In this document: positions 32,905-41,257 of the stretch, piece after piece | Position numbering within the stretch: position 1 is the first letter of the stretch | Layout: each line of letters begins with the position of its first letter | Assembly (NCBI RefSeq): GCF_004345265.1 | Contig: NZ_SLUM01000015.1 | Span: 38,981-102,980 of the forward strand | Origin: Allofournierella massiliensis | GTDB lineage: Bacteria > Bacillota > Clostridia > Oscillospirales > Ruminococcaceae | Reading direction: 5' to 3' | Length of the DNA: 64,000 bases | The notes under the pieces: generated by a model | Database searches by the model: none | Told to the model about the DNA's origin: nothing | What the model saw: only the letters and a program-made list of their open reading frames with translations | Made by a program: the position numbers and the translations under genes

Positions 32905-33657
32905 TCAGTAGTAGATGGACAGCGGCTTGCCTTTCACGGTCTGGATCTGGAATTCCACCCCGTAAATGGCGGAAAGGTTCTCGCTGGTGATCACCTCTTC
33001 CACCGAACCGAAGCGGGCGATGCGGCCATCCTTGAAGGCACAGATGTAATCGGAATAGAAGGCCGCGTAGTTGATCTCGTGCAGCACCAGAATCACGGTT
33101 TTGCCCAGCTCGTCACACAGGCGGCGCACGGTTTTCATCAGATTGGTGGCGTGGTAGATGTCCAGATTGTTGGTGGGCTCATCCAACAGGATGTACTCGG
33201 TATCCTGCGCGATCACCATGGCGATCAGCGCCCGCTGCCGCTGCCCGCCGGACAGCTCGTCCAGAAAGCGATCCTGAAATTCCTCCAGCTCCATATAGGC
33301 GATGGCCCGGTCCACGAACGCTTCGTCGGTTTCGGTCAGGCGGCTGCCGGAGTGGGGAAATCGCCCGAATGCCACCAGCTCCCGCACGGTGAGCTTCATC
33401 TGAATATGGTTGGACTGGGTGAGGATGGCCAGCCGCCGGGCCAGCTCCCGGCTTTTCCAGCGGCCCACATCGGTACCGTCCAGATCCACAAGGCCTTCAT
33501 CCTGCGCAATCAGGCGGGAGATCATGCTCATCACGGTGGATTTGCCCGCCCCATTGGGGCCGATCAGCGAGGTCACCTTCCCCTTCGGAATGGAAAAACT
33601 CACTCCGTCCACCACGGTTTTGCCCTGATAGCGTTTTGTCAGCTGACGAATTTTCAT
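32905..33657 (-). CDS. siderophore ABC transporter ATPase (YclP-like)
   Basis: 250 aa, the usual length of FepC/YclP ATPases. Walker A GPNGAGKST (about residues 34-42), Q-loop LTQSNHIQ, signature LSGGQRQRALIA, Walker B YILLDEPTNNLD and switch His in LVLHEINYA are all intact. It powers uptake through the two permeases encoded upstream. The ATG lies 3 bp after the permease stop with AAGGTG before it. Spacing of 49 bp to the binding protein gene. Confidence 0.92.
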   Translation of the reverse strand: MKIRQLTKRYQGKTVVDGVSFSIPKGKVTSLIGPNGAGKSTVMSMISRLIAQDEGLVDLDGTDVGRWKSRELARRLAILTQSNHIQMKLTVRELVAFGRFPHSGSRLTETDEAFVDRAIAYMELEEFQDRFLDELSGGQRQRALIAMVIAQDTEYILLDEPTNNLDIYHATNLMKTVRRLCDELGKTVILVLHEINYAAFYSDYICAFKDGRIARFGSVEEVITSENLSAIYGVEFQIQTVKGKPLSIYY

Positions 33658-33660
33658 GGG

Positions 33661-34638
33661 TTACACCTTCTTTCTTGCCACAAGCAGATAGAGAAAATAC
33701 ACACCGCCGCCCACGGTGATGAACACGCTCACCGGCACGGCATAGGAATACACCTGCTCCACAATCAGCTGGCCGCCCACCAGCACCGCCATACCAAACA
33801 GCGCCGAGCCAGCCACCAGCTGGCTGTGGCGATAGGTGCGCAGCAGCTGGCGGGAGAGGTTTGCGATGATCAGGCCCAGAAAGGAAATGGGCCCGACCAT
33901 GGCCGTGGCCACCGCGATGCAGAGGGTAACGCCCAGCAGCAGGCGGCGGATGCAGCGGTCGTAGTCCACGCCCAGATTGATGGCCTGCTCCTTGCCCAGT
34001 GTGAGCACGTCCAGCAGGGCCAGCTCGCGGCGCAGCGCAAAGGCCACCCCCGCCAGCAAGAGGGCGGAAAAAAGCAGAATTTCGGAATTGATGTTGCTGA
34101 AGCTGGCCACCAGGCTGCTCAGCAGCGCGTCGTATTCATTTGGATCCATCACCCGGGTGAGGGTGGTCTGGACGCTGCCGAAAAAGGAGGCGAGCACCGT
34201 GCCCACCAGCAGCACATACAGTACATTGTGCTTTGTTTTGCGAAAGATCCAGCCATACAGCAGGGTGGCGGTGATGCCCATGAGAATCACATCCACACCG
34301 AAGGCCAGATTCGCGTTGGAGGCCACGATACTGGACGAGCCCAGAAAGAACACAACCGCGGTATGAATCAGGGTATACAGGGTATTCATGCCCAGCAGAC
34401 AGGGTGTCACGATGGTGTTGTTGATAATGGTCTGGAACACGATGGATGCTCCGCCGATGGACACCGCAGTGAGCGCCATGGCCGCCAGCTTCGGGGCACG
34501 GATCTTCATGGAATAGGCAAACAGTCTGGCGTTGCCCGGGTCGGTATTCACCAGCAGATAGCCCGCAGCGCATAAAAGCGCCAGCACCGCCAGCAGCATC
34601 AGTCTGCGCCGGTTGGCGCGAACAGCAGTTGAATTCAT
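33661..34638 (-). CDS. siderophore ABC transporter permease 2 (YclO-like)
   Basis: FecCD/BtuC-type permease of 325 aa with about nine TM segments. Family marks include GGASIVFQTIINN, a GMNTLYTL segment, and VGPISFLGLIIANLSRQLLRTYRH, which contains the coupling helix to the ATPase. The start overlaps the stop of the preceding permease (ATGA), behind GGAGG. It forms a heterodimer with the 34635-35672 product. Confidence 0.88.
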   Translation of the reverse strand: MNSTAVRANRRRLMLLAVLALLCAAGYLLVNTDPGNARLFAYSMKIRAPKLAAMALTAVSIGGASIVFQTIINNTIVTPCLLGMNTLYTLIHTAVVFFLGSSSIVASNANLAFGVDVILMGITATLLYGWIFRKTKHNVLYVLLVGTVLASFFGSVQTTLTRVMDPNEYDALLSSLVASFSNINSEILLFSALLLAGVAFALRRELALLDVLTLGKEQAINLGVDYDRCIRRLLLGVTLCIAVATAMVGPISFLGLIIANLSRQLLRTYRHSQLVAGSALFGMAVLVGGQLIVEQVYSYAVPVSVFITVGGGVYFLYLLVARKKV

Positions 34639-35672
34639 GCCTGCCCTCCTTCCTTCAGTCGGGGCATGGGGCAGCAGCCGGCCGAAGGAGCCGTAAGGCG
34701 GATGGCCCTGCGGCCATTGCGCAGCCGGTAGAACAGCAATCCCACAAACAGCACACTGCCCAGAATGCCCACAATCAGCTCGATGGGCAGCTCATAGGGG
34801 GCAATGATCACCCGGCCCAGCATATCGCACACCAGCACGAAGATGGCCCCGAACAGAGCGGTATCCGCCAGCGTACCCCGGATCTGATCCCCCTTGAACA
34901 GGGCCACCAGATTGGGTACAATCAGCCCGATGTAGGAAATGGAGCCCACCACAACCACCACGCTGGCAGTGATCATGGCCGAGATGCTCAGCCCCATGAA
35001 CAGCACCAGATTGTAGGGCACCCCAAGATTTTTGGAAAAGTCCCGGCCAAGGCCCACAATGTTGAAGTGATTGGCAAACACAAAGGCCAGCAGGATCAGC
35101 GGTGCGGTGAGCCAGACGATCTCGTACCGGCCCTTGATGACCAGCGAAAAATGCCCCACCAGCCAGGAGGACAGCGCCTGCGTCATCTCATACTGATAGG
35201 CCAGATAGCTGGTTACCCCGCCGATCACATTGCTGAACATGATGCCCACCAGCGGTACCATCACCGCATCCTTGAACTGGATGCGCTGGATGAACCACAC
35301 AAACGCCCAGGTGCCTGCAATGGCTGCGGCAAAGGCCAGCAGCGCCCTGCCCCACAAGGTGGAGCCGGGCCAGAACAGCAGTGCCAGCAGAATGCCCAGC
35401 TGGGCCGACGAGATGGTAGCCCCCGTGGTGGGGGATACAAATTTATTGCTGCACAGCTGCTGCATGATCAGCCCTGCCACGCTCATGCCCGCTCCGGTAC
35501 ACAGAATGGCCAGCAGCCGGGGCAGACGGGAAAGGAGAAAAATCTCCCAGGCATGTCCGTCTCCCCGCAAAAGAGCCTGCAGGTCCAGCTCGATCACCCC
35601 CACAAAGAGCGACAGCCCGGCCAAAACCACCAGTGCCACCGCGAGGGCCACGGTGATCCGATTGGATCGCAT
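34635..35672 (-). CDS. siderophore ABC transporter permease 1 (YclN-like)
   Basis: FecCD-type permease of 345 aa. It has the RLPRLLAILCTGAGMSVAGLIMQQL start of the family's N-terminal half, a SPTTGATISSAQLGILLALL segment, and the coupling region SISYIGLIVPNLVALFKGDQ. First gene of the four-gene operon; the ATG follows GGAGGTATTTTC. A DtxR-like dyad lies 26 bp upstream. Confidence 0.88.
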   Translation of the reverse strand: MRSNRITVALAVALVVLAGLSLFVGVIELDLQALLRGDGHAWEIFLLSRLPRLLAILCTGAGMSVAGLIMQQLCSNKFVSPTTGATISSAQLGILLALLFWPGSTLWGRALLAFAAAIAGTWAFVWFIQRIQFKDAVMVPLVGIMFSNVIGGVTSYLAYQYEMTQALSSWLVGHFSLVIKGRYEIVWLTAPLILLAFVFANHFNIVGLGRDFSKNLGVPYNLVLFMGLSISAMITASVVVVVGSISYIGLIVPNLVALFKGDQIRGTLADTALFGAIFVLVCDMLGRVIIAPYELPIELIVGILGSVLFVGLLFYRLRNGRRAIRLTAPSAGCCPMPRLKEGGQA

Positions 35673-35697
35673 GAAAATACCTCCTTATTGTCCTGAA

Positions 35698-35746
35698 GGT
35701 TAGTCAGAACTAACCCTGTAACATAAAATCAGCGCGGGCCCGGCAA
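35698..35746 (-). promoter_or_regulatory. iron-type dyad and promoter of the siderophore operon
   Basis: GGTTAGT (35698-35704), four bases, ACTAACC (35709-35715): an 18-bp dyad resembling the core of DtxR/IdeR boxes. On the minus strand TTGCCG (35746-35741), 17-bp spacer, TGTTAC (35723-35718) places the dyad directly over the expected start site, so metal-dependent repression is plausible. A GC-rich hairpin (35733-35775) spans the -35 side. Confidence 0.55.
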
Positions 35747-35784
35747 TTGGTCTTATGTGCCGGGCACCGCGCATTGCGAGAGTT

Positions 35785-35814
35785 AGTATAGCATACAAAA
35801 AAGCAGCTGCACAA
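35785..35814 (-). promoter_or_regulatory. second upstream promoter of the siderophore operon
   Basis: Minus strand: TTGTGC (35814-35809), 18-bp spacer, TATACT (35790-35785). The -35 lies inside the luxS terminator stem. Transcripts from here would carry the downstream GC hairpin and the dyad in their leader. Confidence 0.45.
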
Positions 35815-35836
35815 TCAAATTGTTGCGCAGCTGCTT
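35796..35836 (-). terminator. luxS terminator
   Basis: AGCAGCTGC (35802-35810) and GCAGCTGCT (35827-35835), with ACAAT/ATTGT pairing inside, followed on the minus strand by TTTTTTG, 26 bp after the luxS stop. Confidence 0.8.
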
Positions 35837-35861
35837 TTGTAATCTTGTTGTTCAAACAGGT

Positions 35862-36329
35862 TCAGCCCTGATAGTCATACTGCAGCATGGGCTCGGTCCA
35901 GTGCTCCAGAACCTGGCACATATCCGCCGCCACAGCCTTTGCACCGGGCAGATCATGCTCCAGATAGTTGCCGCATTCCTTGCGCTCGCTGCCGGGAATC
36001 TTACCCTCAAAAGCGGCAATGAAGGCAAAGCATTCCCGCACCAGAGCGATGGCCTGCTCCCCACTCATGGCATCCCGGGTGAGGAAATAAAAGCCGGTGC
36101 GGCAGCCCATGGGGCCCACATAAATGATCTGGTCGCTGAAGGCGGAATTGCGCGCATAGGTGGCAAACAGATGCTCGAAGGTGTGCATGGCCGGGTTGGG
36201 CAGGTAGACGCCCCCGTTGGGCTTGACCATACGGATGTCATAGGTAATCACATCTCCGTCCACCCGGGACACATACATGCCCTTTTCCAGCTTGTCGTGG
36301 TCCACAGTAAAGCTTGCGATGGTTTTCAT
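35862..36329 (-). CDS. luxS: S-ribosylhomocysteine lyase LuxS
   Basis: Metal-dependent enzyme that splits S-ribosylhomocysteine into homocysteine and DPD, the precursor of autoinducer 2. All metal and catalytic residues are present: His49 and His53 with Glu52 (HTFEHLFATY), Cys76 (GPMGCRTGFY) and Cys119 (ECGNYLEHD). 155 aa, full length. The ATG follows AAGGAG, 12 bp after the yfcE stop. It is the last gene of a leftward group with yfcE and a Wzy-like gene, an odd setting since it is not with methionine-cycle genes. Confidence 0.97.
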   Translation of the reverse strand: MKTIASFTVDHDKLEKGMYVSRVDGDVITYDIRMVKPNGGVYLPNPAMHTFEHLFATYARNSAFSDQIIYVGPMGCRTGFYFLTRDAMSGEQAIALVRECFAFIAAFEGKIPGSERKECGNYLEHDLPGAKAVAADMCQVLEHWTEPMLQYDYQG

Positions 36330-36341
36330 TGCATTCTCTCC

Positions 36342-36884
36342 TTAGTAGGCAATGCTGCCCAGCACCTGACCGTCGATGGTCTTGGTGGTGAACAGGCCGT
36401 TTTCATAAATCATGTAGCTGTGGGAGCCGTCCTTTGGAATGGACACGCTGCCCGGGTTCAGAATCAGGGTATCCCCCTGCCACTCGGCATGCTTCACATG
36501 CACATGTCCGAACACAAAGGCGCTGTGGGCAGGCATGGGAGGCAGATTTTCCGGGTTGAACTTATGGCCATGGGTGGCAAACAGACATTTGCCTTCCTCC
36601 AGCCAGAGGGTGGTATAATCCGCCATCACCGGGAATTCCAGCACCATCTGGTCCACCTCGGCCTCGCAGTTGCCCCGCACGGCAATGATTTTTTCCTTCA
36701 GGCCGTTCAGCATGGGGATCACCTTTTTGGGGGCATAGCCCTCGGGCAGGTCATTGCGGGGGCCGTGGTATAACAGGTCACCCAGCAGCAGAATGCGATC
36801 CGGCTGTTCCTCCCGGATGCGCTCCATCAGTTTTTCGCAGTAAAAGGCCGAACCATGCAGGTCGGACGCAATCAGAAGTTTCAT
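36342..36884 (-). CDS. yfcE: YfcE family metallophosphoesterase (180 aa)
   Basis: Calcineurin-like phosphodiesterase of the YfcE/MJ0936 group. Motifs in order: LIASDLHGSAF (Asp-x-His), ILLLGDLLYHGPRND (GD motif), AVRGNCEAEVDQ (GNC), ATHGHKF (GH) and FGHVHVKHAE (GHxH), which bind two metals. The start is the ATG at 36884, which overlaps the upstream stop by 4 bp; longer frames run into the membrane protein gene. Physiological substrate unknown for the family. Confidence 0.9.
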   Translation of the reverse strand: MKLLIASDLHGSAFYCEKLMERIREEQPDRILLLGDLLYHGPRNDLPEGYAPKKVIPMLNGLKEKIIAVRGNCEAEVDQMVLEFPVMADYTTLWLEEGKCLFATHGHKFNPENLPPMPAHSAFVFGHVHVKHAEWQGDTLILNPGSVSIPKDGSHSYMIYENGLFTTKTIDGQVLGSIAY

Positions 36885-38224
36885 AAGGTTACGGCTCCTT
36901 TGGAATGAATTTTTCCTTTTTTGGTTTCTTCCGCGCAGGAAAAGGAAGGCTGACGTTCCGGCCAGAAGATCACGCCGCACAGCAGCCAGATGGTCACATT
37001 GACGCAAGCCCAGATCACATGCCCCTCCATGGTACCGTGACAGATCATCACCAGGCAGCAGATTGCTTCCGTTGCATGGCCCTGCTTCAGCAGGCGCCAC
37101 ACCAGCAGAGCAAACCCGCCCCAGATCAGAGCGCTTGCCACCGGGCCGGCCACCAGCCAGTAATGCAGGTAGGCGTTATCCACCAGCATGCCATCCGCAG
37201 GCATCTGCCCTGCAATGGCGAAGGGCATCGTCTGCAAAGCTTCCCAGCCCAGCGAGATGCGGGTGCTGAGCAGCCGGTCCAGCATGGCCAGCACCGGGTT
37301 GTCCGGATTCCAGAGAAATGCCAGAATCATGCTGGCGGCAAACGCCAGCACCGGGGCAGCGGCAAGCAGAATACGCACCGGCAGCGGCCGAAGCACCACC
37401 GGCCAGATCCGTACCACCAGGGCAGCCACCATCAGAACGCAGAGGCACATGGTAGCCGCCCGACTGTCCGGCCCGAAATTGCACAGCAGCGTAACTGCCG
37501 CCAGCAACGCAAAATCGAACCATTTCAGCCGTTTGATGCCGCGCAGGCACACATACATCACGGCCAGCCCCAGCAGGCAGGCACCGAAGAAATTGTACCA
37601 TCCATAACCAAAACTGTTTCGATATCGGCCGGTTCCCAGCTCCTGCACGGTGTTGATCACGCCCAGCAGAGAGCTGACTGCCACCACAGCCACACTTGCC
37701 GCTCCCACTGTGAACACTGCCTTCAGCGCACGGCGCAGCGGCACATCCTTTGCCGCCAGTGCGAACAGAAGCGCCAGAAGCATCCACTTTTCATGGTTGT
37801 TCATAAACACCCAGCGGATCACGAACAGTGTTCCGAAAGCCACCGCCAGCTGCCGCCCGTCGTAACGGGTGCACAGCAGAATCTTGCCCAGCAGGCAGAG
37901 CGCCAGAATATGATCCAGCACCATGGTACCGTAGTCAAACAGCCAGGGAATGCGATAGCGATACAGGCTGTTCGCAAAAAAGATTTCGAACTGGTACACA
38001 ACGGCAGCCAGAGTAAACAGCCAGGAGCCGATGCTCAGCCGCCGGCCGCTCAGCCAGTCGCCAAACAGAATGCGCGGAGTTGTCAGCTGCTGGGCCAGGC
38101 TGAACCAGGGCGCCGTTTTTGGGCCGAACACCGTCTGCCAGGCATACCACACGCAACCGGCAAACAGCCCCAGCACCGCAACATTTGCATAGTCGTAAAG
38201 ACAATCCACCAGGAAGGAATACAA
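36881..38224 (-). CDS. polytopic membrane protein, Wzy/O-antigen polymerase-like (447 aa)
   Basis: Roughly 11-12 hydrophobic segments with a larger external loop in the C-terminal half (RLLSTRISLGWEALQ, then GMLVDNAYLHYWLVAG). The phrases ISLGWEAL and the VDNAYL(H)YWL motif are like those of Wzy/EpsG-type polysaccharide polymerases. The start is TTG behind AAAAGGAG. It overlaps yfcE by 4 bp. A polymerase would otherwise be missing from the glycan loci in this window, so it may serve the FucNAc glycan although it lies on the opposite strand. Substrate unproven. Confidence 0.6.
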   Translation of the reverse strand: MYSFLVDCLYDYANVAVLGLFAGCVWYAWQTVFGPKTAPWFSLAQQLTTPRILFGDWLSGRRLSIGSWLFTLAAVVYQFEIFFANSLYRYRIPWLFDYGTMVLDHILALCLLGKILLCTRYDGRQLAVAFGTLFVIRWVFMNNHEKWMLLALLFALAAKDVPLRRALKAVFTVGAASVAVVAVSSLLGVINTVQELGTGRYRNSFGYGWYNFFGACLLGLAVMYVCLRGIKRLKWFDFALLAAVTLLCNFGPDSRAATMCLCVLMVAALVVRIWPVVLRPLPVRILLAAAPVLAFAASMILAFLWNPDNPVLAMLDRLLSTRISLGWEALQTMPFAIAGQMPADGMLVDNAYLHYWLVAGPVASALIWGGFALLVWRLLKQGHATEAICCLVMICHGTMEGHVIWACVNVTIWLLCGVIFWPERQPSFSCAEETKKGKIHSKGAVTL

Positions 38225-38252
38225 GGGTCTTTTCTCCTTTTAAAGCAAAATT

Positions 38253-38278
38253 GCAGGGCCCGCCCCAGCGGGCCCTGC
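38253..38278 (-). terminator. hairpin between the acyltransferase-kinase and Wzy-like genes
   Basis: GCAGGGCCCGC and its exact complement form an 11-bp stem around CCCA, followed on the minus strand by AATTTTGC. The T-tract is short, so it probably reduces rather than stops read-through. Confidence 0.55.
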
Positions 38279-38285
38279 TCAATGA

Positions 38286-39911
38286 TCAGCTGTATTTTTT
38301 CACAATGGCCTGCATGGCATCGAACTGCTGCTCCATCTCCTGCACCAGCTTGAACTGGGTGCGGGCACGGATCAGGTTGTGGGTGGGATACTGCGTCTTG
38401 AAATAGGTATCCCCCTGCAGGTAATCGGTCAAAAAGCGCATGCCGCATTCCAGGGTGAGGATCTTGGCGCCCCAGGCCAGATTTGCCTTTTCGTTCTCGG
38501 TGAGCACATCGCCGGCAGATTCCAGATAGCCTTTGGTGTAGGCCTCAAACAGATCGATCTCAAAGTGTACCTTGGAGAGATCCGGCTCATCTTCGGCCGC
38601 ATGGGTGGCACCGAAACGGATGGAGTCGCCGAAATCGTTCAGGGCAAGGCCGGGCATAATGGTATCCAGGTCGATGATGCAGATACCCTCACCGGTATTT
38701 TCATCAAAGAGGATGTTGTTCAGCTTGGTGTCGTTGTGGGTAACACGCAGCGGAAGAGTGCCCGCCCGCAGCTGGCTCATGAGTACGCTGCAATCCGCCG
38801 CATGATCCAGCACAAACTGAATCTCGTCCTTGCAGGTGCGGGCACGGTTTTTCACATCTCGGCGCAGCGCCTGTTTAAAATTCTTCAGCCGATCCTCGGT
38901 ATCATGGAATTTGGGGATGGTTTCATACAGCGTGTCGGCGGGGTAACCGTCCAGCTGCTTGAGGAAACGGCCAAAGCTGCGGGCAGACTGATAGAACTGC
39001 TCCGGGCATTCCACACTCTGGTAGCACACGGAATCCGGAATGAAGTTATAACAGCGCCAGGGCAGACCATCGGTATCCTCGTAATAGTTTTCCCCTTCTT
39101 TGGTCTTGATATAGCTCAGGGTCTCCCGATCCGGGTCGCCGCCGGCAGCGCGGATGCTCTGACGCAGGTACTCAGTCACACCAAAGATGTTCTCCATCAC
39201 CTCGCGGGGCTTTTTGAACACATGGGTGTTGATGCGCTGCAGCACATAGCTCAGCTCTTCCTCGCCGTTTTCGCCGGGCATGTATACCGCGTAGGTCTCG
39301 TTGATGTGGCCGGCACCGAAGGGCTGCACGTAGCTGCACTGGTTGCCGAAGCCAAAGGCGTACAGAGCATCCTCCAGCACGCGGCTGTCCACCCCGTCGA
39401 TCTTGCGGCGCCTGGCGAAAATCACCTCGCCTGCTTCCACCTTGCGGTGGGCCTCCACATGGCAGTTGGCCTTGACCACACTGCCCAGGCCGATGTGAGC
39501 GCCCTCGTCCACCACGGTGTCGTGGTCAATGATGGCGCCGCTGTTCACCAGGCAGGCAAGGCCCAGTTTTGTGTGGGTATTGATCACGGCGCGCTGCATC
39601 ACAAAGCTGCCCGCGCCGATCTCGGCGCTGGGGCTGACCACCGCGCTGGGATGAATGATGGTGGGCACCACGAAATCCGCTTCCAGCAGCTTCTTCACCC
39701 AGTGCAGCCGCATCTTGTTGTTGCCGAAAGCGGCCACCGCACAGGGATACTCCTTGCGGAATTCTTTATAATCCACCAGCTTGCCGATGACACAGCTCTC
39801 CTTGCAGGCGTCGTCCAGCATGGCGATCTTATCAAACTGGCGGGTCGCCATGGCGGATTCATAGACCATGTGGCCAAAACCGCCCGCGCCCAGAATCAAT
39901 AGGTTCGGCAT
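38286..39911 (-). CDS. fusion of PglD-type sugar acyltransferase with N-acetylhexosamine 1-kinase (541 aa)
   Basis: Residues 1 to about 168: a PglD/NeuD-like acyltransferase, with a Rossmann-like start (LLILGAGGFGHMVYESA) and left-handed beta-helix repeats (IIHPSAVVSPSAEIGAGSFV, NSGAIIDHDTVVDEGAHIG) that include the expected active-site His in IDHD. After a linker, residues about 190-541 are an APH-fold kinase very like NahK/LnpB of Bifidobacterium: QPFGAGHINETY, RVTHNDTKLNNIL (about 389-401), IIDLDTIMPG (about 412-421), DFGDSIRFGA and LECGMRFLTDYLQGD. NahK phosphorylates GlcNAc/GalNAc at C1. I start at the ATG at 39911 behind AAAGGGG. One polypeptide carrying both activities is unusual; the frame is continuous with no sign of assembly error. 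Confidence 0.85.
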   Translation of the reverse strand: MPNLLILGAGGFGHMVYESAMATRQFDKIAMLDDACKESCVIGKLVDYKEFRKEYPCAVAAFGNNKMRLHWVKKLLEADFVVPTIIHPSAVVSPSAEIGAGSFVMQRAVINTHTKLGLACLVNSGAIIDHDTVVDEGAHIGLGSVVKANCHVEAHRKVEAGEVIFARRRKIDGVDSRVLEDALYAFGFGNQCSYVQPFGAGHINETYAVYMPGENGEEELSYVLQRINTHVFKKPREVMENIFGVTEYLRQSIRAAGGDPDRETLSYIKTKEGENYYEDTDGLPWRCYNFIPDSVCYQSVECPEQFYQSARSFGRFLKQLDGYPADTLYETIPKFHDTEDRLKNFKQALRRDVKNRARTCKDEIQFVLDHAADCSVLMSQLRAGTLPLRVTHNDTKLNNILFDENTGEGICIIDLDTIMPGLALNDFGDSIRFGATHAAEDEPDLSKVHFEIDLFEAYTKGYLESAGDVLTENEKANLAWGAKILTLECGMRFLTDYLQGDTYFKTQYPTHNLIRARTQFKLVQEMEQQFDAMQAIVKKYS

Positions 39912-39997
39912 TGGGTTTTTCCCCTTTCTGTTCTGCCCGGCTGCCGTGTTACGCACGGCATATCCGGTGAAAATTGGTCAGAAATCAACGTAATTCT

Positions 39998-40026
39998 ATT
40001 ATAGTAAAAGAAACACCCCAATACAA
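39998..40026 (-). promoter_or_regulatory. promoter of the acyltransferase-kinase/luxS group
   Basis: Minus strand: TTGTAT (40026-40021), 17-bp spacer, TATAAT (40003-39998), 87 bp before the ATG. The spacer overlaps the terminator of the preceding gene. Confidence 0.6.
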
Positions 40027-40041
40027 GGCATCGGGGTGTTT
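40011..40041 (-). terminator. terminator of the XRE-membrane gene
   Basis: AAACACCCC (40011-40019) and GGGGTGTTT (40033-40041) form a 9-bp stem followed on the minus strand by CTTTTAC, 20 bp after the stop. Confidence 0.6.
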
Positions 40042-40061
40042 TTCCTATCGTATATAAAGAT

Positions 40062-41114
40062 TTACCAGCTTCCGCCCCCCTGCATAAAGGTGGCTGCAAG
40101 CAATTGCAGCGCCATCAGCGCCACGGCTCCCAGAAGCAGAGCCGCGCCGCTTTTGTTCATACGCCACCGCTCTCCCCGGGCCGCCATACGCTTTGCCCGG
40201 CCGGTCTGTATCAGCAGAAAGGCAACTCCCAGGCAGACCCCCGGCAGCGTGGTGGCCAGCTGCGCCACCGCGCCCGGGCTGTTGTTTGGAATGTGGAACA
40301 CCCCAACGCAGAAAAAGCCCAGAAAAAACTGTGCGAGAAACAGCCCGCTCCACCAGATCAGCGGCTTCATCTGCTGACTCTGGATGTCCCGCGTCTGCTG
40401 CTTTCCCGCCTGGCCTGCCGCCGTAAGCCCGGGATAGGCTGTCACCAGATTCCGGCCATATTTATACTGCACACATCCGATGGCTCCCAGCAGGCCGATC
40501 ACCTGTGCGACGATCAGAACCGTAAACCCGGCCTCGCTGGTCGCAAAGCCAATGGGCACCGCCACCAGACTGATGCCCAGATTGGTCACCTGAACCCACA
40601 GATCCATGGCTCGCACCAGCGTTTCCAGCTTTTTTCGATCATAGGCCGCATCCGGGTCGTAACCCGCCAGCATGGTGTAATCGCCGCTGGACGTCATCAC
40701 TGCCAGCAGCGGGTGCAGGCTGCCGCCGCACAGAAACAGCAGCACCGGCAGCAGCACCCATTCCATCTGTCCCCGCACCGCGCCCAGCACAAACAGCCCC
40801 AGCTGCACCGCCAGCGCCAGCCGGAAGGCAAGGCAGGTGGCCTTTTGCCAGCTGGCGCAGCGGCGGCGGAAGGCCGCATCTGCATCCAGCCCGCCCACCA
40901 GTTCATCCAGACTGCAACCCAGTGCCGCTGTCAGCTGCTGCAGGGTGGCAAGATCCGGCTGGGTGCGGTTTTGTTCCCAGCGGCTCACCGCCTGCCGGGT
41001 CACAAACAGCTGGTCTGCCAGCTGCTGGCTCAGCCCCGCCGCCCGGCGCAGAGCCGCCAGCCGGCCGCCGAAATCCTGCCGGTTTTCCATTTGTTCGGTA
41101 TGCTGTTCCTTCAT
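40062..41114 (-). CDS. XRE-family helix-turn-helix protein with membrane domain (350 aa)
   Basis: N-terminal Cro/C1-type DNA-binding domain (about residues 17-70: RLAALRRAAGLSQQLADQL, then FVTRQAVSRWEQNRTQPD and LGCSLDELVGG), followed by seven to eight hydrophobic segments (about 100-345). Such one-component regulators keep the DNA-binding part at the membrane, often sensing envelope stress or a membrane ligand. The start is the ATG at 41114 after GGGGAAG. Monocistronic, with its own terminator. The signal and targets cannot be told from sequence. Confidence 0.8.
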   Translation of the reverse strand: MKEQHTEQMENRQDFGGRLAALRRAAGLSQQLADQLFVTRQAVSRWEQNRTQPDLATLQQLTAALGCSLDELVGGLDADAAFRRRCASWQKATCLAFRLALAVQLGLFVLGAVRGQMEWVLLPVLLFLCGGSLHPLLAVMTSSGDYTMLAGYDPDAAYDRKKLETLVRAMDLWVQVTNLGISLVAVPIGFATSEAGFTVLIVAQVIGLLGAIGCVQYKYGRNLVTAYPGLTAAGQAGKQQTRDIQSQQMKPLIWWSGLFLAQFFLGFFCVGVFHIPNNSPGAVAQLATTLPGVCLGVAFLLIQTGRAKRMAARGERWRMNKSGAALLLGAVALMALQLLAATFMQGGGSW

Positions 41115-41211
41115 GATGCTTCCCCGCTTTCCCGCCGGTTTTCTGCCCTCAGTATAGCACCGGCCCGTCCTGGAGAGCAAGAAACAGCCTGTTGCCTGCC
41201 CCGTTCGACAC

Positions 41212-41244
41212 AAAAAAGCGGGAGCCGATGGCCCCCGCTTTTTT
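41212..41244 (-). terminator. terminator of the BI-1 gene
   Basis: AAAAAAGCGGG and CCCGCTTTTTT flank GCC/GGC pairs in a strong stem, 13 bp after the BI-1 stop. Usable from both sides. Confidence 0.85.
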
Positions 41245-41257
41245 GTGTTGATTCCAA

